Shown one piece after another: positions 44,842 to 55,057 of a stretch of DNA of 55,587 nucleotides. Location: positions 154,330 through 209,916 of the forward strand of contig MNCI01009586.1 of the NCBI GenBank assembly GCA_015680685.1, in the 5' to 3' direction. The DNA is from Gnetum montanum. Taxonomy: Eukaryota; Streptophyta; Gnetopsida; Gnetales; Gnetaceae. Every line of letters starts with the position of its first letter. Within the stretch, counting starts at the first letter, position 1. A program made the position numbers and the translations under genes. Under the pieces are notes generated by a model that had not been told where the DNA came from, did no database searches, and worked only from the letters and a program-made list of their open reading frames with translations.

Positions 44842-45387
44842 TGGTCCAATGACTAAGTTAAGCACTCCATGATCTACAATATTTAAGAAGTTTGGAAATT
44901 GGAGCTACGAGGGTGAAATTATGGCCTTTGGAAGCTAGTGTATAAGAATTCTAAAAAAACTATGAAAACTCTCTTATTATAAAATGAGGAAGTGAAAATT
45001 TTCCCTAACTCTCACACATATATATACTATTTTTATATGTGTGACATCATAGATCATACATAGTAGATACGACATCATAGCTATGACATCACCATTAAAA
45101 ATTTTAAAATTTTCATTGATTTTTCTTTAAAAAATGAGTCAAATGGAATATCTAAAAGATGTGAAGCTAGTCTAGAGGATCTTAGGACATTAATGATGAA
45201 AAATTTTAGAAAATTTGGCATTCAAAGTTCATGAAGAAGGAATCTCGAGCAACAAAAGTTTATGGTATGGTTAAGAAAAGGATAATGAATTTTTGATGTC
45301 CTAATAAATTAATAGATGATATGGTAAGTATATGCTTTGGAAGGCACAAGATGATGTGGAATTACTTAGCAAGTATGAAATACAAGA

Positions 45388-45444
45388 GTTATACAAGTGG
45401 GTCCCCTCGAAAGTAGGCTCTAGCCCGTAGGGCTCTTGTATAAC
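45388..45444 (-). promoter_or_regulatory. Conserved stem-bounded motif, E4 copy (perfect stem)
   Basis: In element sense GTTATACAAG pairs perfectly with CTTGTATAAC. Inside are a small hairpin AGCCC-TAC-GGGCT and the shared GAGCCTACTTTCGAGGGGAC and CCACTT. This is the best-preserved copy. Confidence 0.6.
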
Positions 45445-46310
45445 CACACCTAAAAGTGTCCTTAGGCACTCAAGGAGTTGAATATAAGACATACTTGTCT
45501 AGCAAAAGACACATGTTAGTATCACTAGATTGGGAAAATAACACTATATTATACAAAACCACAAGTTATGATTAAATATACAATAAGGTGAAATGGATCG
45601 GAGAAAGGATTGTTGAACTTAGAATGTGAGGTATAGGCATAATGAATTCTTGTGTTTTATTATTGGTTAAAGTCCAAACCATATTCTAGTGACATCACAT
45701 TGTTTCATCTCTTGAAGTTACAAGTGTAAGACTATCACTATTGTAAGGAGTATCATTCCAAGAGAATCCAAAAATTCCCTTAATCTCACACCCTTTTCAT
45801 TTCCACTGGGTTCACTTTTCAGTCCAAGCATAATGATCATAAGTTTATTCTTAGTTCTATAATGGAAAGAATATCATTATGGTTATGGTAAGAACCTCTT
45901 ATTAATAGAATGGATGGATGAATGTTGTGGTCTCACTATACAAATAATTAGTTTCTTATGACTTAATAACATAAAGAAATTTTCACCTTATTGGACTACA
46001 TCTTGCCTAATTCTATAACAATCAAAAATATGTACAAAGAAAATAAAAATAGAGTATGAAAAATATGAAAAAGATAGTAAGAATGGAAAAACATGAAAAG
46101 AATGGAAAATGTTAAAAGAATGAAAAATAATCAAAGAATAGAAAAATGTTAAAGAATTAAAAACTTATTAAGAAATTGAAAAGTATAAAAGAATGGAAAA
46201 ATGTATTAAGAAATGTGAAAAGGTATATTAAGAAATTAGAAATTAAAAAGAATTTTAAGACAAAAATTTGAAAAACACTTATTAATTCTTGAATAAAAAT
46301 AAGGCATCTC

Positions 46311-47150
46311 TCCCATGACTGAAATCATGGGCAAGTGTTCAAAAAATGCACCCTAGTTTCCCTGGATCATACACTTGAGGTTTCATACTTATCATCCTTG
46401 GCGATTTAGTTTTTTTATTATCATCCCATATAATTGTAATGGTAATTGAACTTTTATCATCTAAGTTCTTAGTTCCTCTTTCTATTGGTGTATGATTGTG
46501 GTTTAGTATTTCCATTTGAAAGTTCTTAGTTAGGGTCATTTTTCTAGAATGGAAATTAATAAGTGGTTCAGGTTGTTCCATGCACATTTTGGACAATTGA
46601 AAGTTCTCAATTGTTGGCCACTATGTGTGTTTTGGTTTAGTGGTCCCTGCTCTTTTTTGTGCACACACTTGTTTTTCACATTTTTTGTCGATTGGTGTAA
46701 TGACTGTGTTAACATTCTAGAAGGTCAATCGACAACTACATCCTTTTTTTTTCAGTAGTAATGCATGAAATTGCCTCTCTCTCCATAGTGATAGGTTCAT
46801 CTATTATGTTTTACTCTAGAGTGGTAATGGGTGTTGGCCCTTGTGTAGGATTGGAAGACATTATTTTGGTGAGGAAGGGTGTTACACCTATCTAGCCTTA
46901 TGCTAGTTTTGACAAGCCAGTAGGTCTTTGAGTTTTGTGCTCATGTGTGGAAACTATTCTAAAGAAAGGATGTTTTTGAGACTGTGGTTGAGATCTACTA
47001 GCATTATCATTTATGTGTACATTCACAGCACAAGTGGCATTCTTCTGTTGATGTTGTGATGTTAATCCTTCTTGTGTTATTGGTGGTGACATATGGTGGA
47101 GGGAAGTATGAAAATATTGAGGATGTCACAGAGGATAAGAGGTTTGAGAT
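46311..47150 (-). pseudogene. E4 gag tail / unassigned coding-like segment
   Basis: Open minus-strand stretches at 46898-47092 and 46339-46596 share blocks with E2 (QQKNATCAVNV, HPFFRIVSTHE, CMEQPEPLINFHSRK). It then merges into sequence equivalent to the end of E1 integrase (DFSHGRDAL versus PFNHGEDGHL). No protease or RT motif. Function unknown. Confidence 0.5.
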
Positions 47151-48977
47151 GGTTATTGCATAAGAGATCCTGTGGGTTGATGATATTTAGGAGAGTGATA
47201 AAAGTGATTCAAGGTAAAGGAAGTAGAACCATTCAAGGAAATAGGTTGTTGAACATAGTTGTCATATGAGTCTGGCTAGCAATAAGGGTATTGTTGGTTT
47301 GATGATCACATTATCCATGACTACGGGTTTTGCCATTGCAGTCGATAGTAGTGTTGAGGTTAATAAGAAGTTCCACTAGAATAGTATGGTTAGTTGCAAG
47401 ACTGTCTATAATTACCTTATGAGTCAAGTAATCTCCTAGGCATTTGCTTTTGTACGAACTTGGGATTCAAAGTAAAAGCCCCAAACTCTTGAAGATGTAA
47501 CATAATTAGGAAATATCCCTTTGGATGGTCATATTTGCAGATGTCACATCCATCATTCTCTTCTATAGTTGAGTCTATAGCCTCTTCTACTACAACTATT
47601 TTCCATTTTTTTATAAGTTTTTTGACCTATTTCTTTGTTCTTTTTCCTCTTCTTGTTTTGATCACTCAATCCCTTTTGCATTACCATCTCCTCTATGGTT
47701 TTCACATAGGTAATAACTTTATCATCTATCAAATCCCACATCTTATCTATCCTTGCTTCAAGTTTAGCAATAAACTTTTGTATTGGCAAGGTTTTTTGTA
47801 AAATCACCTCATCAAGAGGTATCTCTTTTTCCTCATCATATATATGGACCTCCTTCTTTTGGAGAGTTGGATCCAAGTTATATTCCTCTACATTTTCTTA
47901 TTTACATAGCTCTCCTTCTTCTTTTGCCACATGCTCAACTAGACTTTGTATCTAATGGGCTTTTAATTTGGATAACTAACCTTAGGCATAAATCCCAATG
48001 GTCTCTCTTGTTTTATCATGAAACCCATATATGATGTGGAGAAGCTAAGCTTTTCGAGCAAAACAATAACCTAGACATCTATGTAGTAGAGAATAGTATC
48101 CATTCAAGGCCACATCCAAGGATTCATGTTGTTCTTTCTTCCATCCTTAGATTCATTTTCTCAGGTTGGACACTTTCGCATAGGTTTGGTATTTTTCATT
48201 GAAAAACTCCAGCATTATTAACCACCAGTGGGCTAAATCTGGTTCCAACGACCTATAGCAACTTTTAGCTTCGTTGATTAGTGTCCTAGGAAAGAGCTTA
48301 AGCTTTTTCCACTCACTTTCAATGGTCTACAAGGCGCAGCCATCATGGAAGGTTTGTAAGTGATGTTGTGGATCAGATTTATAGCCTCCCAAAAATTTAG
48401 GAATGTTATTAATATCAAGCCTTTTGATGCAAATTTCCCTTTTGTTCCTATGGGATATTCTAACTACCTTCATTATTTGTGTCATGCTCCTAGTAGCCAA
48501 CAAGGGTTCATCATCATTAGACATGTTGTGATGACAATTTTTATTTCTATTTATCTGATTATGATGATATTATCTATTTCTATTTCTATCTTCATGTTGA
48601 TCCCTTAGTAAATCTCTATTTTTATACCTACGTTCATCCTTGTTAGAACTAGATGTGGAAGAGGAAGAGGAAGATGGGGAACTAAGAGAATCACCATGAC
48701 TCCTCTAGCTTCCCCTGTGGTCCCTTGATTTATCTCTTCTAGGCTTGGAGAGGGTCTTAGGCCTTGAGGTCCTTCTTGTTCTAAGACTTACTCCATCTCC
48801 TTTAGGATTGTCTGCATTAGTTGAATGTAATCTTTGAGTGTAGTACAAATCTACATGAGCATGGAAAACCTGTGCTTGTGGTTGTTTACATCACTTTTCC
48901 TCAATATAGATCCTATCATTTCTTTTACTAGTGTTTTCATCATATGATGCATTATTGGTCCTATTTGAGGAAGACAT
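47151..48977 (-). pseudogene. gag: E4 gag
   Basis: ATG is retained at 48977 (SSSNRTNNASYDENTSKR). Order: basic Ser/Arg-rich stretch (about 48650-48790); gag core with RLDINNIPKFLGGYKSDPQH, KKLKLFPRTLINEAKS and NGYYSLLHRCLGYCF; a Lys-rich region with PIQKFIAKLEARIDKMWDL; and a knuckle CDICKYDHPKGYF (about 47510-47555), whose last Cys is Phe. Best open parts are 48327-48524 and 47553-47876. Stops are spread along it. It is the most complete of the gag-only copies. Confidence 0.83.
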
Positions 48978-49090
48978 GATTTTATTTGATAATGTGTGTG
49001 ACTTAAAATATTAATAGTTTCTAAGAGATAAATCATTAATACCTTTACAGTGATTGTATATAATATAACTAATCTAGATAACTAGCACCA

Positions 49091-49108
49091 TCCCTGGTAA
49101 CGATGCCA
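49091..49108 (-). other. E4 primer binding site (tRNA-Asp)
   Basis: Element sense TGGCATCGTTACCAGGGA matches the tRNA-Asp complement at 14 of 18 positions. All four differences are transitions. It lies 1 nt inside the 5' LTR. Confidence 0.8.
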
Positions 49109-49109
49109 A

Positions 49110-50144
49110 TGGTGAGCAGCAAGTACCCGTACATCCAACCATACAAATCACAAGAGTTCACACATGATCTGGTCAAATTCCATGGATGGGACTAGTTGTG
49201 GCATCTAGATTGTTAGCCATTGATCAGAGGATGTTGTTTTCCCACTTGGACCAATGGTAGCTTTGTCATGTGTGGTCCAAAGTGAGGCATATGATAATTG
49301 ATGTTGTTAGGCTCATTTTTCTCCTAGTGATAAACATAGTTGCAAATGAAATTTAATCCTAAGTCTAAGTAATGATGGTAATGTAAATCTACTCTAGCCT
49401 AGAGTGATGAGCATCTAATCTTGGCTTACCATACATGTCTTGGCCTCATGTAACCGTTATTGGATTACCAAGCATTATGCTACTAGGTGAACCAAGCCAT
49501 AACACTACTAGGATTATCAAATGATTACACTTAAACACTTGAAACCAATCGTACTCATTTTACTTTAATAATGAACAAGTAAGTAAAATACTTAGAAATG
49601 TAAATGATTAAACTAAGAAAATAGTAAAAAATATGCTAAGTAAAATATTAAAACTAAGTGGATGTTGCAATGATGAAAAGAAATCTTGATCTTTATTTCT
49701 AAACATGAATTGTACCCAAGTACACTTCATTTGAATAAAGATTGCACACAACTGCTCAATGCCATATTATGGGCATTCACTCTATTACTAAAACTACAAA
49801 ATGAAACTACAAGAATCTACCTAAGAATGGAATGAAACTTATGTTGATCTATGCACCTAAGTTTTGTATTTATAGGCTAAATACATCTCATGATATCATA
49901 TCTACGATGACATAGTATATGCTACGATATCAGATATATGACATCATAGATATGATTTCATAGTTACAATATCATAGGTGGACAAAAATTAAATTTACCA
50001 AATAGATGTGACATTGCATCTATGACATCATAGATGTGATGTAGCATCTATGCAATAGTAGCCAATTAAGATGTACCAACACAGATGCTACAACATAGAT
50101 GCAATGTAGCATCTACGATATCTCAACCAACTAATTATTCATCA
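49110..50144 (-). repeat. E4 5' LTR
   Basis: Shares its length with 42921-43925. Element sense begins TGATGAATAATT at 50144 and ends CTGCTCACCA at 49110. TATTTATA on plus at 49867-49874. U3 array about 49885-50125. Confidence 0.88.
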
Positions 50145-52020
50145 ACAATGTTTACTATTTTGTCATGTATCGCTTGCAGGAGGTGTATCAGTATTAGTTG
50201 GCCAAAGAATGACATTACAAATATTTTCAATGTTGTCTAAAGTGGTGCACTAGAATTTATTTATCATATGAAGGATGTTGCATTGAACCCACCTACAGAA
50301 TATTCCAAAATCTTGGGCAATGCTACACGTTTTCTAGCCATGCTAGACTCCAGAGATGGAGAAACCATACAAAGGATAGGAAACTATAGTAGAAGTTGTT
50401 GAAAATTGAGAAAATGAAGTCCTCAAGGTTCCTACAATACCAACCCTAGACTTTGTTACAATTCCAAACATCCCAAGTGTCTATAAGGGTCAGAATACAA
50501 AGAGAAAATACATTCACCATAAATCAACATGAAGATGCATTATATAGACTAATCCACATCATGCAAATGATACCAAATGTCTTTGACATTCTAGAAGCTA
50601 TCACAACAATTTAGCCTGATCTAACTATAATAAAGTAAAAGTTATTAATCTTGGAAGCCTAGCTCCAGTAGGATAAGTTACTAATTTAGAAGTTATAAGA
50701 TGAAGTTACATAACTCCATGTCCAACTAGCAAATCTTACATGGTTCATTACTTCTAAGTAGCTCAGCTAATTCCATAAACATGCTCTTATCCAACTAAAG
50801 GCTAAGTAGTACTAAGTGAAAATGGATAAGAGAAGGCCATGTGTGATGCATCATTAGAAAATGCCAAGAATCCTATCTTAAGAAAAAACTTCATCATGTT
50901 CTCAAAGGCAAATAAAGACCTTGCTATAGAGAATAGAAGATTATTAAAATTGAAGAAATAAAAGAAAAAATTAACAAAATACTTGAAGCATCTCTAAGAG
51001 AAACTAGTTCAAGTAAATGTGGATATGCATAGGTTGGGAACAAAAAATTACAAATTTATCAATGAAGAAGGTTAAGATCATGTATTAGAAGTTAGCCACA
51101 TAAATGGAAATATGACATAGTTCTAAAATGTAAGAAAAGATCAAGGAATACTCTCAAGATTAAGTAAGCCTTCATAAACAAATTTGAATGGCCAAAGATA
51201 AACTTAACATCATCCTCTAACAACTACCTAATCATAACTAGTAATCTATCTTTAATGCTACTAATGTCATTAATCAAGATGACTTAAAATAAAAGAGCTA
51301 CAAATCAAAGATATGACAGAATACATGAAGCTGCAACCTATACTATGTTAATCTTGCAATGCTCTTATTATATAAACATGAGCACCACCTCCATCATGAA
51401 GCCCAACAGAAGCTACATATTGTCAACATGAAGTTGTAAGCTTTTAAGGCCAAATTCATCCATCAAAGATATATGATAGAGATCCTAATGAGAAGGATGG
51501 TAGATTATCAAGAGCTAAAGGATCAAGTAAAGATATTTGAAGTTGAATGCAATAATTTTGCAAGTTGATTTATTAATGTACATGAGATGTTCCAAACTCT
51601 ATCATGTCTATGGAAGGTACCAACAATATATAGCTTGGTTGGTTTAACCTAGATAGTCAGTGATTCGTAGACTAAGGAGAAGAAAGTGTGGGTGCTTCTT
51701 GAAGTTGTTTTCTTAAAGAAAGTAACAATAGTAGTGAACCAGTTGCAAGAATTACAAAGGTAGAAGAAGCCTCTACCATCAAGAATTACTTAAGGCATCT
51801 ACTTTGGTAGCTTTTATAAATCATGTAATTTATTTGTATAGTTGTAATGTGTCCAGAATGTTATCATTTTTTCAAAGTTTACTTGAATAATTATAATGTA
51901 ACACTCAAGTGTTGTTAAGTTAATTAGTCAGTTTGCCAAGGTTACTCAAAAAATTTTGTAACAAGCTCTGTTCTATTTTTGTTTTAGATGAAGATAAGTT
52001 TTTAGTCAGTTATTAGGGTA
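50145..52020 (+). pseudogene. E5 internal 3' part: unrecognised coiled-coil-like reading frame in the env position
   Basis: I do not recognise the protein. Plus-strand reading gives SWPKNDITNIFNVV, ALEFIYHMKDVALNPPTEYS and TRFLAMLDSRDGETIQRIGN (about 50200-50390). After that come heptad-like stretches such as LIHIMQMIPNVFDILEAITT, DKLLI.KL.DEVT.LHVQLA (about 50550-50740) and MVDYQELKDQVKIFEVECNN (about 51500-51560). Stops mostly interrupt Gln-type contexts (TAG/TAA). The frame ends about 250 nt before a PPT and LTR, where env-like ORFs sit in some plant Ty3 elements. No signal peptide or membrane segment is obvious. The upstream side is cut by E4. Confidence 0.45.
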
Positions 52021-52895
52021 TGACAAAAGGTATTTTAGTTTGTTGCAACAATATAGAAGAAGCATTAACATAGCCTATGTTGCATTCATGAAGCTGTGTT
52101 AATGTAGTAGTAATAAATACTTATATATACAAGTATACCTATTGTATTATTGACATTATTAATGTAACAGAAAGTGAAACTTTTATAGTTTAGTTTTGTA
52201 AGTCTTAGCAACAATTAGTGAATGCTTGTAGTGTGATCTAAAGTAGCTGAATGAATTCTTATTCAAATGTATTATACCTAGACACTTTCCATGGATAATA
52301 ATAAAGATCAAGATTATTTCCTTTCATTACAACATTCTAAATTAGATTAGACTTTACTTTCTATGTCCTTACTTTCCTATGCACATCAATTAATGTTTAG
52401 TTTTCCATACACTTAATAATTTACTTTCTAAACACATAATAGACATGGTAGAATGAGTACGATTGATTTTTTTTAAGTATAAACATATTATTATTTGATA
52501 ATCCTAGTAATACTCTTGCTTGGCACACCTAATAGTAAATACTTGATAACCTAGCAACAATCACAGGAATTCAAGATGTACACGATAAATCAAAAACATA
52601 TGTTTATGGTCTTAGGCTAGTTTAAAATTTACTTATTATTCATTAGATTAATTACATTGCATTCCTATATTTTAATATTATTTAATAAAGGTCACAACAA
52701 CATCAGTTATCATGTACCTCAACTATATGTCCTAAAGGCCACTAAGATAATTGGGAGGACAACAACCTATGATAAACCATAAACTATCTAGGAATCTTAA
52801 TAGTTCAATCCAAGGATTATGACATGGTCACTCATGATACTTGCAAATTGTATGATTAAGCATTGAGAACTCTCATTGCTCTTCATTTACCATCA
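52021..52895 (+). repeat. E5 3' LTR, strongly diverged
   Basis: It begins TGACAAAAGG directly after TTTAGTCAGTTATTAGGGTA, the family PPT layout. TATA-like TTATATATA lies at 52131. The stretch TTATTCAAATG ... AATAAAGATCAAGATT (52260-52320) and GAGTACGATTG ... TTTGATAATCCTAGTA (52455-52510) align with E4 LTRs. The 3' end is put at CCATCA, 52895, with less certainty. No internal sequence or PBS follows. Confidence 0.7.
52040..52139 (+). promoter_or_regulatory. E5 LTR U3: palindromes and TATA box
   Basis: TTGTTGCAACAA (52040-52051, perfect) and AACATAGCCTATGTT (52067-52081) lie between the LTR start and TTATATATA (52131). The layout is as in the other LTRs but with unrelated cores. Confidence 0.5.
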
Positions 52896-54098
52896 TTATT
52901 ATTATTATAGCAAAGCCCATCATCTAGTCAACTTATCCTTAGCATAAGGTCTCAAGGTCATTTTCATTAAGCAAGAAATGATAAACATTAATATTTAAAA
53001 AGGTAATTATAATGCATGGGACATATTAAATCGAAAATTTACTATTTAGAAAGTCTTATTCTAAAAAATGTAAAACATGATAAATAATGTTGTGCACATG
53101 GTAAAAATTCAAGTTCAAATACACATGCTAAAAAAATTAAATAAATATTCCAAAATAAAAGAAAAGAAAATCATCACAAGGATAAGGATAAATCCTAGGG
53201 GTGTGATACATAGATACTAATTGATCAACATTCATCTTAGCTAAACAAGGTTCAAGCTTAATAAAGCCTTATCCTACTAACTCAATTATATGGTCCTAAG
53301 CATAAGGAAATCTAAATAAAACTTCATTGAAAAAAAAACCCTAACATTGTTAAGGTTCTCATTTCTCAAGTCATAAATTTTACTATCCTAAAATCTAAAT
53401 TAATTTATAAATTTTAAATTTCAAAGTCTTGGATCTATTTGATTTTATATTTTCAAATTTTCTATAATATTTAGTTTTTACAACTAATTAGGATTTTTCC
53501 TTTAGGATACAACATAAGAAAGAAATTTTATAAATAAATTTTCTTTTATGTCATACGATAAATTTTTGTTTTCTAAGTTTTTTATTATCAATTATTGTTA
53601 ATTTTATGCAATTTTTGAAGTGATGGTAAGGTGTTTATTTTTGAAATTATAAGACCTAGGTTTGAGCCTCAGTTTAGTTACTTAAAAAGAGGTTAGGATT
53701 TTACTTTTCCTATCATCCTTAATGGAAAATCATCACTTATTGGAGGGGTATAATAAAGGTCTAAGATAACCATTGAACCTATACGTGATGATCTTATTAT
53801 TAATTATATGTAAATTTTGTATTCTTGTGCATTTTTTTGCTATCTTTTAGTCAATTCTACAATTCGAGACATATTTAATTGAACATTTGAACATGATACT
53901 TTCTAGTATGCATTTGATGATTTCATTAGAGTATTGTCACTTTTGTTACAACTTTTACTTCAAGTCATGATGTTTTTAAGCAATGACCAATTTACAATTT
54001 AAATACATGTCAATCCAAAACTCTACATGTGATTTTCATCAAAACCTAAACTAAAAGATGTAACATTCATTACAACCTACCTTGGTTCAGATGGTTTT
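52896..54098. other. AT-rich spacer
   Basis: No recognisable gene. A segment at about 53628-53675 has a box B-like AGGTTTGAGCCTC, similar in type to the tRNA-like piece at 33562. Nothing else supported. Confidence 0.4.
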
Positions 54099-54924
54099 TG
54101 ATGAGACACGATATCGCGGCAGTCGCAATATCGCATCCCATGCGATATCGCGTACATGATATTGCGGTCTGCCGCCAAATCTATAAATAAGAGGCAACAC
54201 TCCCCTCATTTCCCATCCTGGGCTTAAAGTAGGGAAACTCTGGTAGTTTGATCACTCCAGAGATAGAATATTTTCCATGTGCTCGCAGTAGGAGTCCCCA
54301 AGTGAACGGATCTTTATTCGAGCAGATTTGTACCTGAATGCAAGTTGTGTACGGTAATAAAGACGAGCTTTGTGGATAAACCTTGCAGTGCATGGAATAG
54401 GTTTATTACATGTTATTTATTACCTACATTAGCGCAGCATGAGTACAACTTGATTACGAGCATCTACGGATGTGTACGGCTAGTCAAGGAATCAGCTGCT
54501 CATCACGTTTAGGCTAGTTAAGTGCCTTAGTATGACCACTTCGAGCACGTGCGTTATGTGTGGTGATCCCAGTAACGATTAGCGTTTAGTAGCCACAGTT
54601 GCATAGTTCAGGGTATGTACGGTAAGTGGGAACGGATGCTAATGCTAGTTAATTTAGACTTAGTCCTTAGTTAGAGTTAGTTAGCTCTCTCAACCCTTCA
54701 CCTTGATAGCATAGGAGAAAAATCATAAAAGACCATAAAAATCATATACCTTGGACTTACTTAACCATACACTATGACAACAACAAGTAAGTCTAGGAAG
54801 ACAATGAATGATTAACCCAAAGTGTTCCATGGGGCGATTAGGCATTTAGTCTGCGTAGTTTGACCAGATTGCACGTGCTACGCTCGTTTCGTATGGTTGT
54901 GTAGGGGTACCTCGCCACTCATCA
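54099..54924 (+). repeat. E6 5' LTR
   Basis: Begins TGATGAGACACG and ends CGCCACTCATCA. TATAAATA at 54182-54189. Aligns with E1 LTRs throughout. Confidence 0.93.
54109..54189 (+). promoter_or_regulatory. E6 U3: four GATATC-type palindromes and TATA box
   Basis: CGATATCG (54109-54116), GCAATATCGC (54125-54134), GCGATATCGC (54142-54151) and ATGATATTGC (54156-54165) are spaced 16-17, 17 and 14 bp apart. TATAAATA follows at 54182. Confidence 0.65.
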
Positions 54925-54925
54925 T

Positions 54926-54943
54926 TGGCGCCGTTGCCGGGGA
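54926..54943 (+). other. E6 primer binding site, perfect tRNA-Asp match
   Basis: TGGCGCCGTTGCCGGGGA is the exact complement of the plant tRNA-Asp 3' end including CCA, 1 nt after the LTR. Confidence 0.95.
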
Positions 54944-55057
54944 CTTAGTGTTTGTGCGCCGAATAGAACATAAGGGATATCACTCACATCCTTGTGAGCC
55001 TTAACAAACCTTGAGGTTAATCAAGATAAAATTTTATATAATGGTAAATTAGCACAC

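Larger units (their letters stand above)
43966..46310 (-). other. E4 3' noncoding region
   Basis: No coding domain. Contains the G-rich tract (44798-44841), the stem-bounded motif (45388-45444) and an A-rich, periodically repeated stretch on plus (46020-46260, words such as AAAGAATGGAAAAATG). The last corresponds to the T-rich tract after integrase in E1. Confidence 0.6.
42921..50144 (-). mobile_element. E4: second gag-only (pol-less) Ty3/gypsy element
   Basis: A 7.2-kb minus-strand element with LTRs 42921-43925 (3') and 49110-50144 (5'). Its decayed tRNA-Asp PBS, gag, unassigned tail and 3' noncoding region are built exactly like E2, and there is no pol. Flanking 5-mers TTGAT and ACAAT do not match, so either the target duplication has decayed or the copy is recombinant. 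The shared deletion structure with E2 shows a non-autonomous lineage that moved as such, not two independent deletions. This is inference from shared layout. Confidence 0.85.

Noticed and set aside
47535-48034. Plus-strand ORFs of 80-90 codons
   Set aside because: Antisense to E4 gag.
54181-54393. 70-codon ORF on minus strand, similar to one at 40567-40779
   Set aside because: Similarity only reflects the shared LTR sequence of E6 and the solo LTR; the LTR is noncoding.
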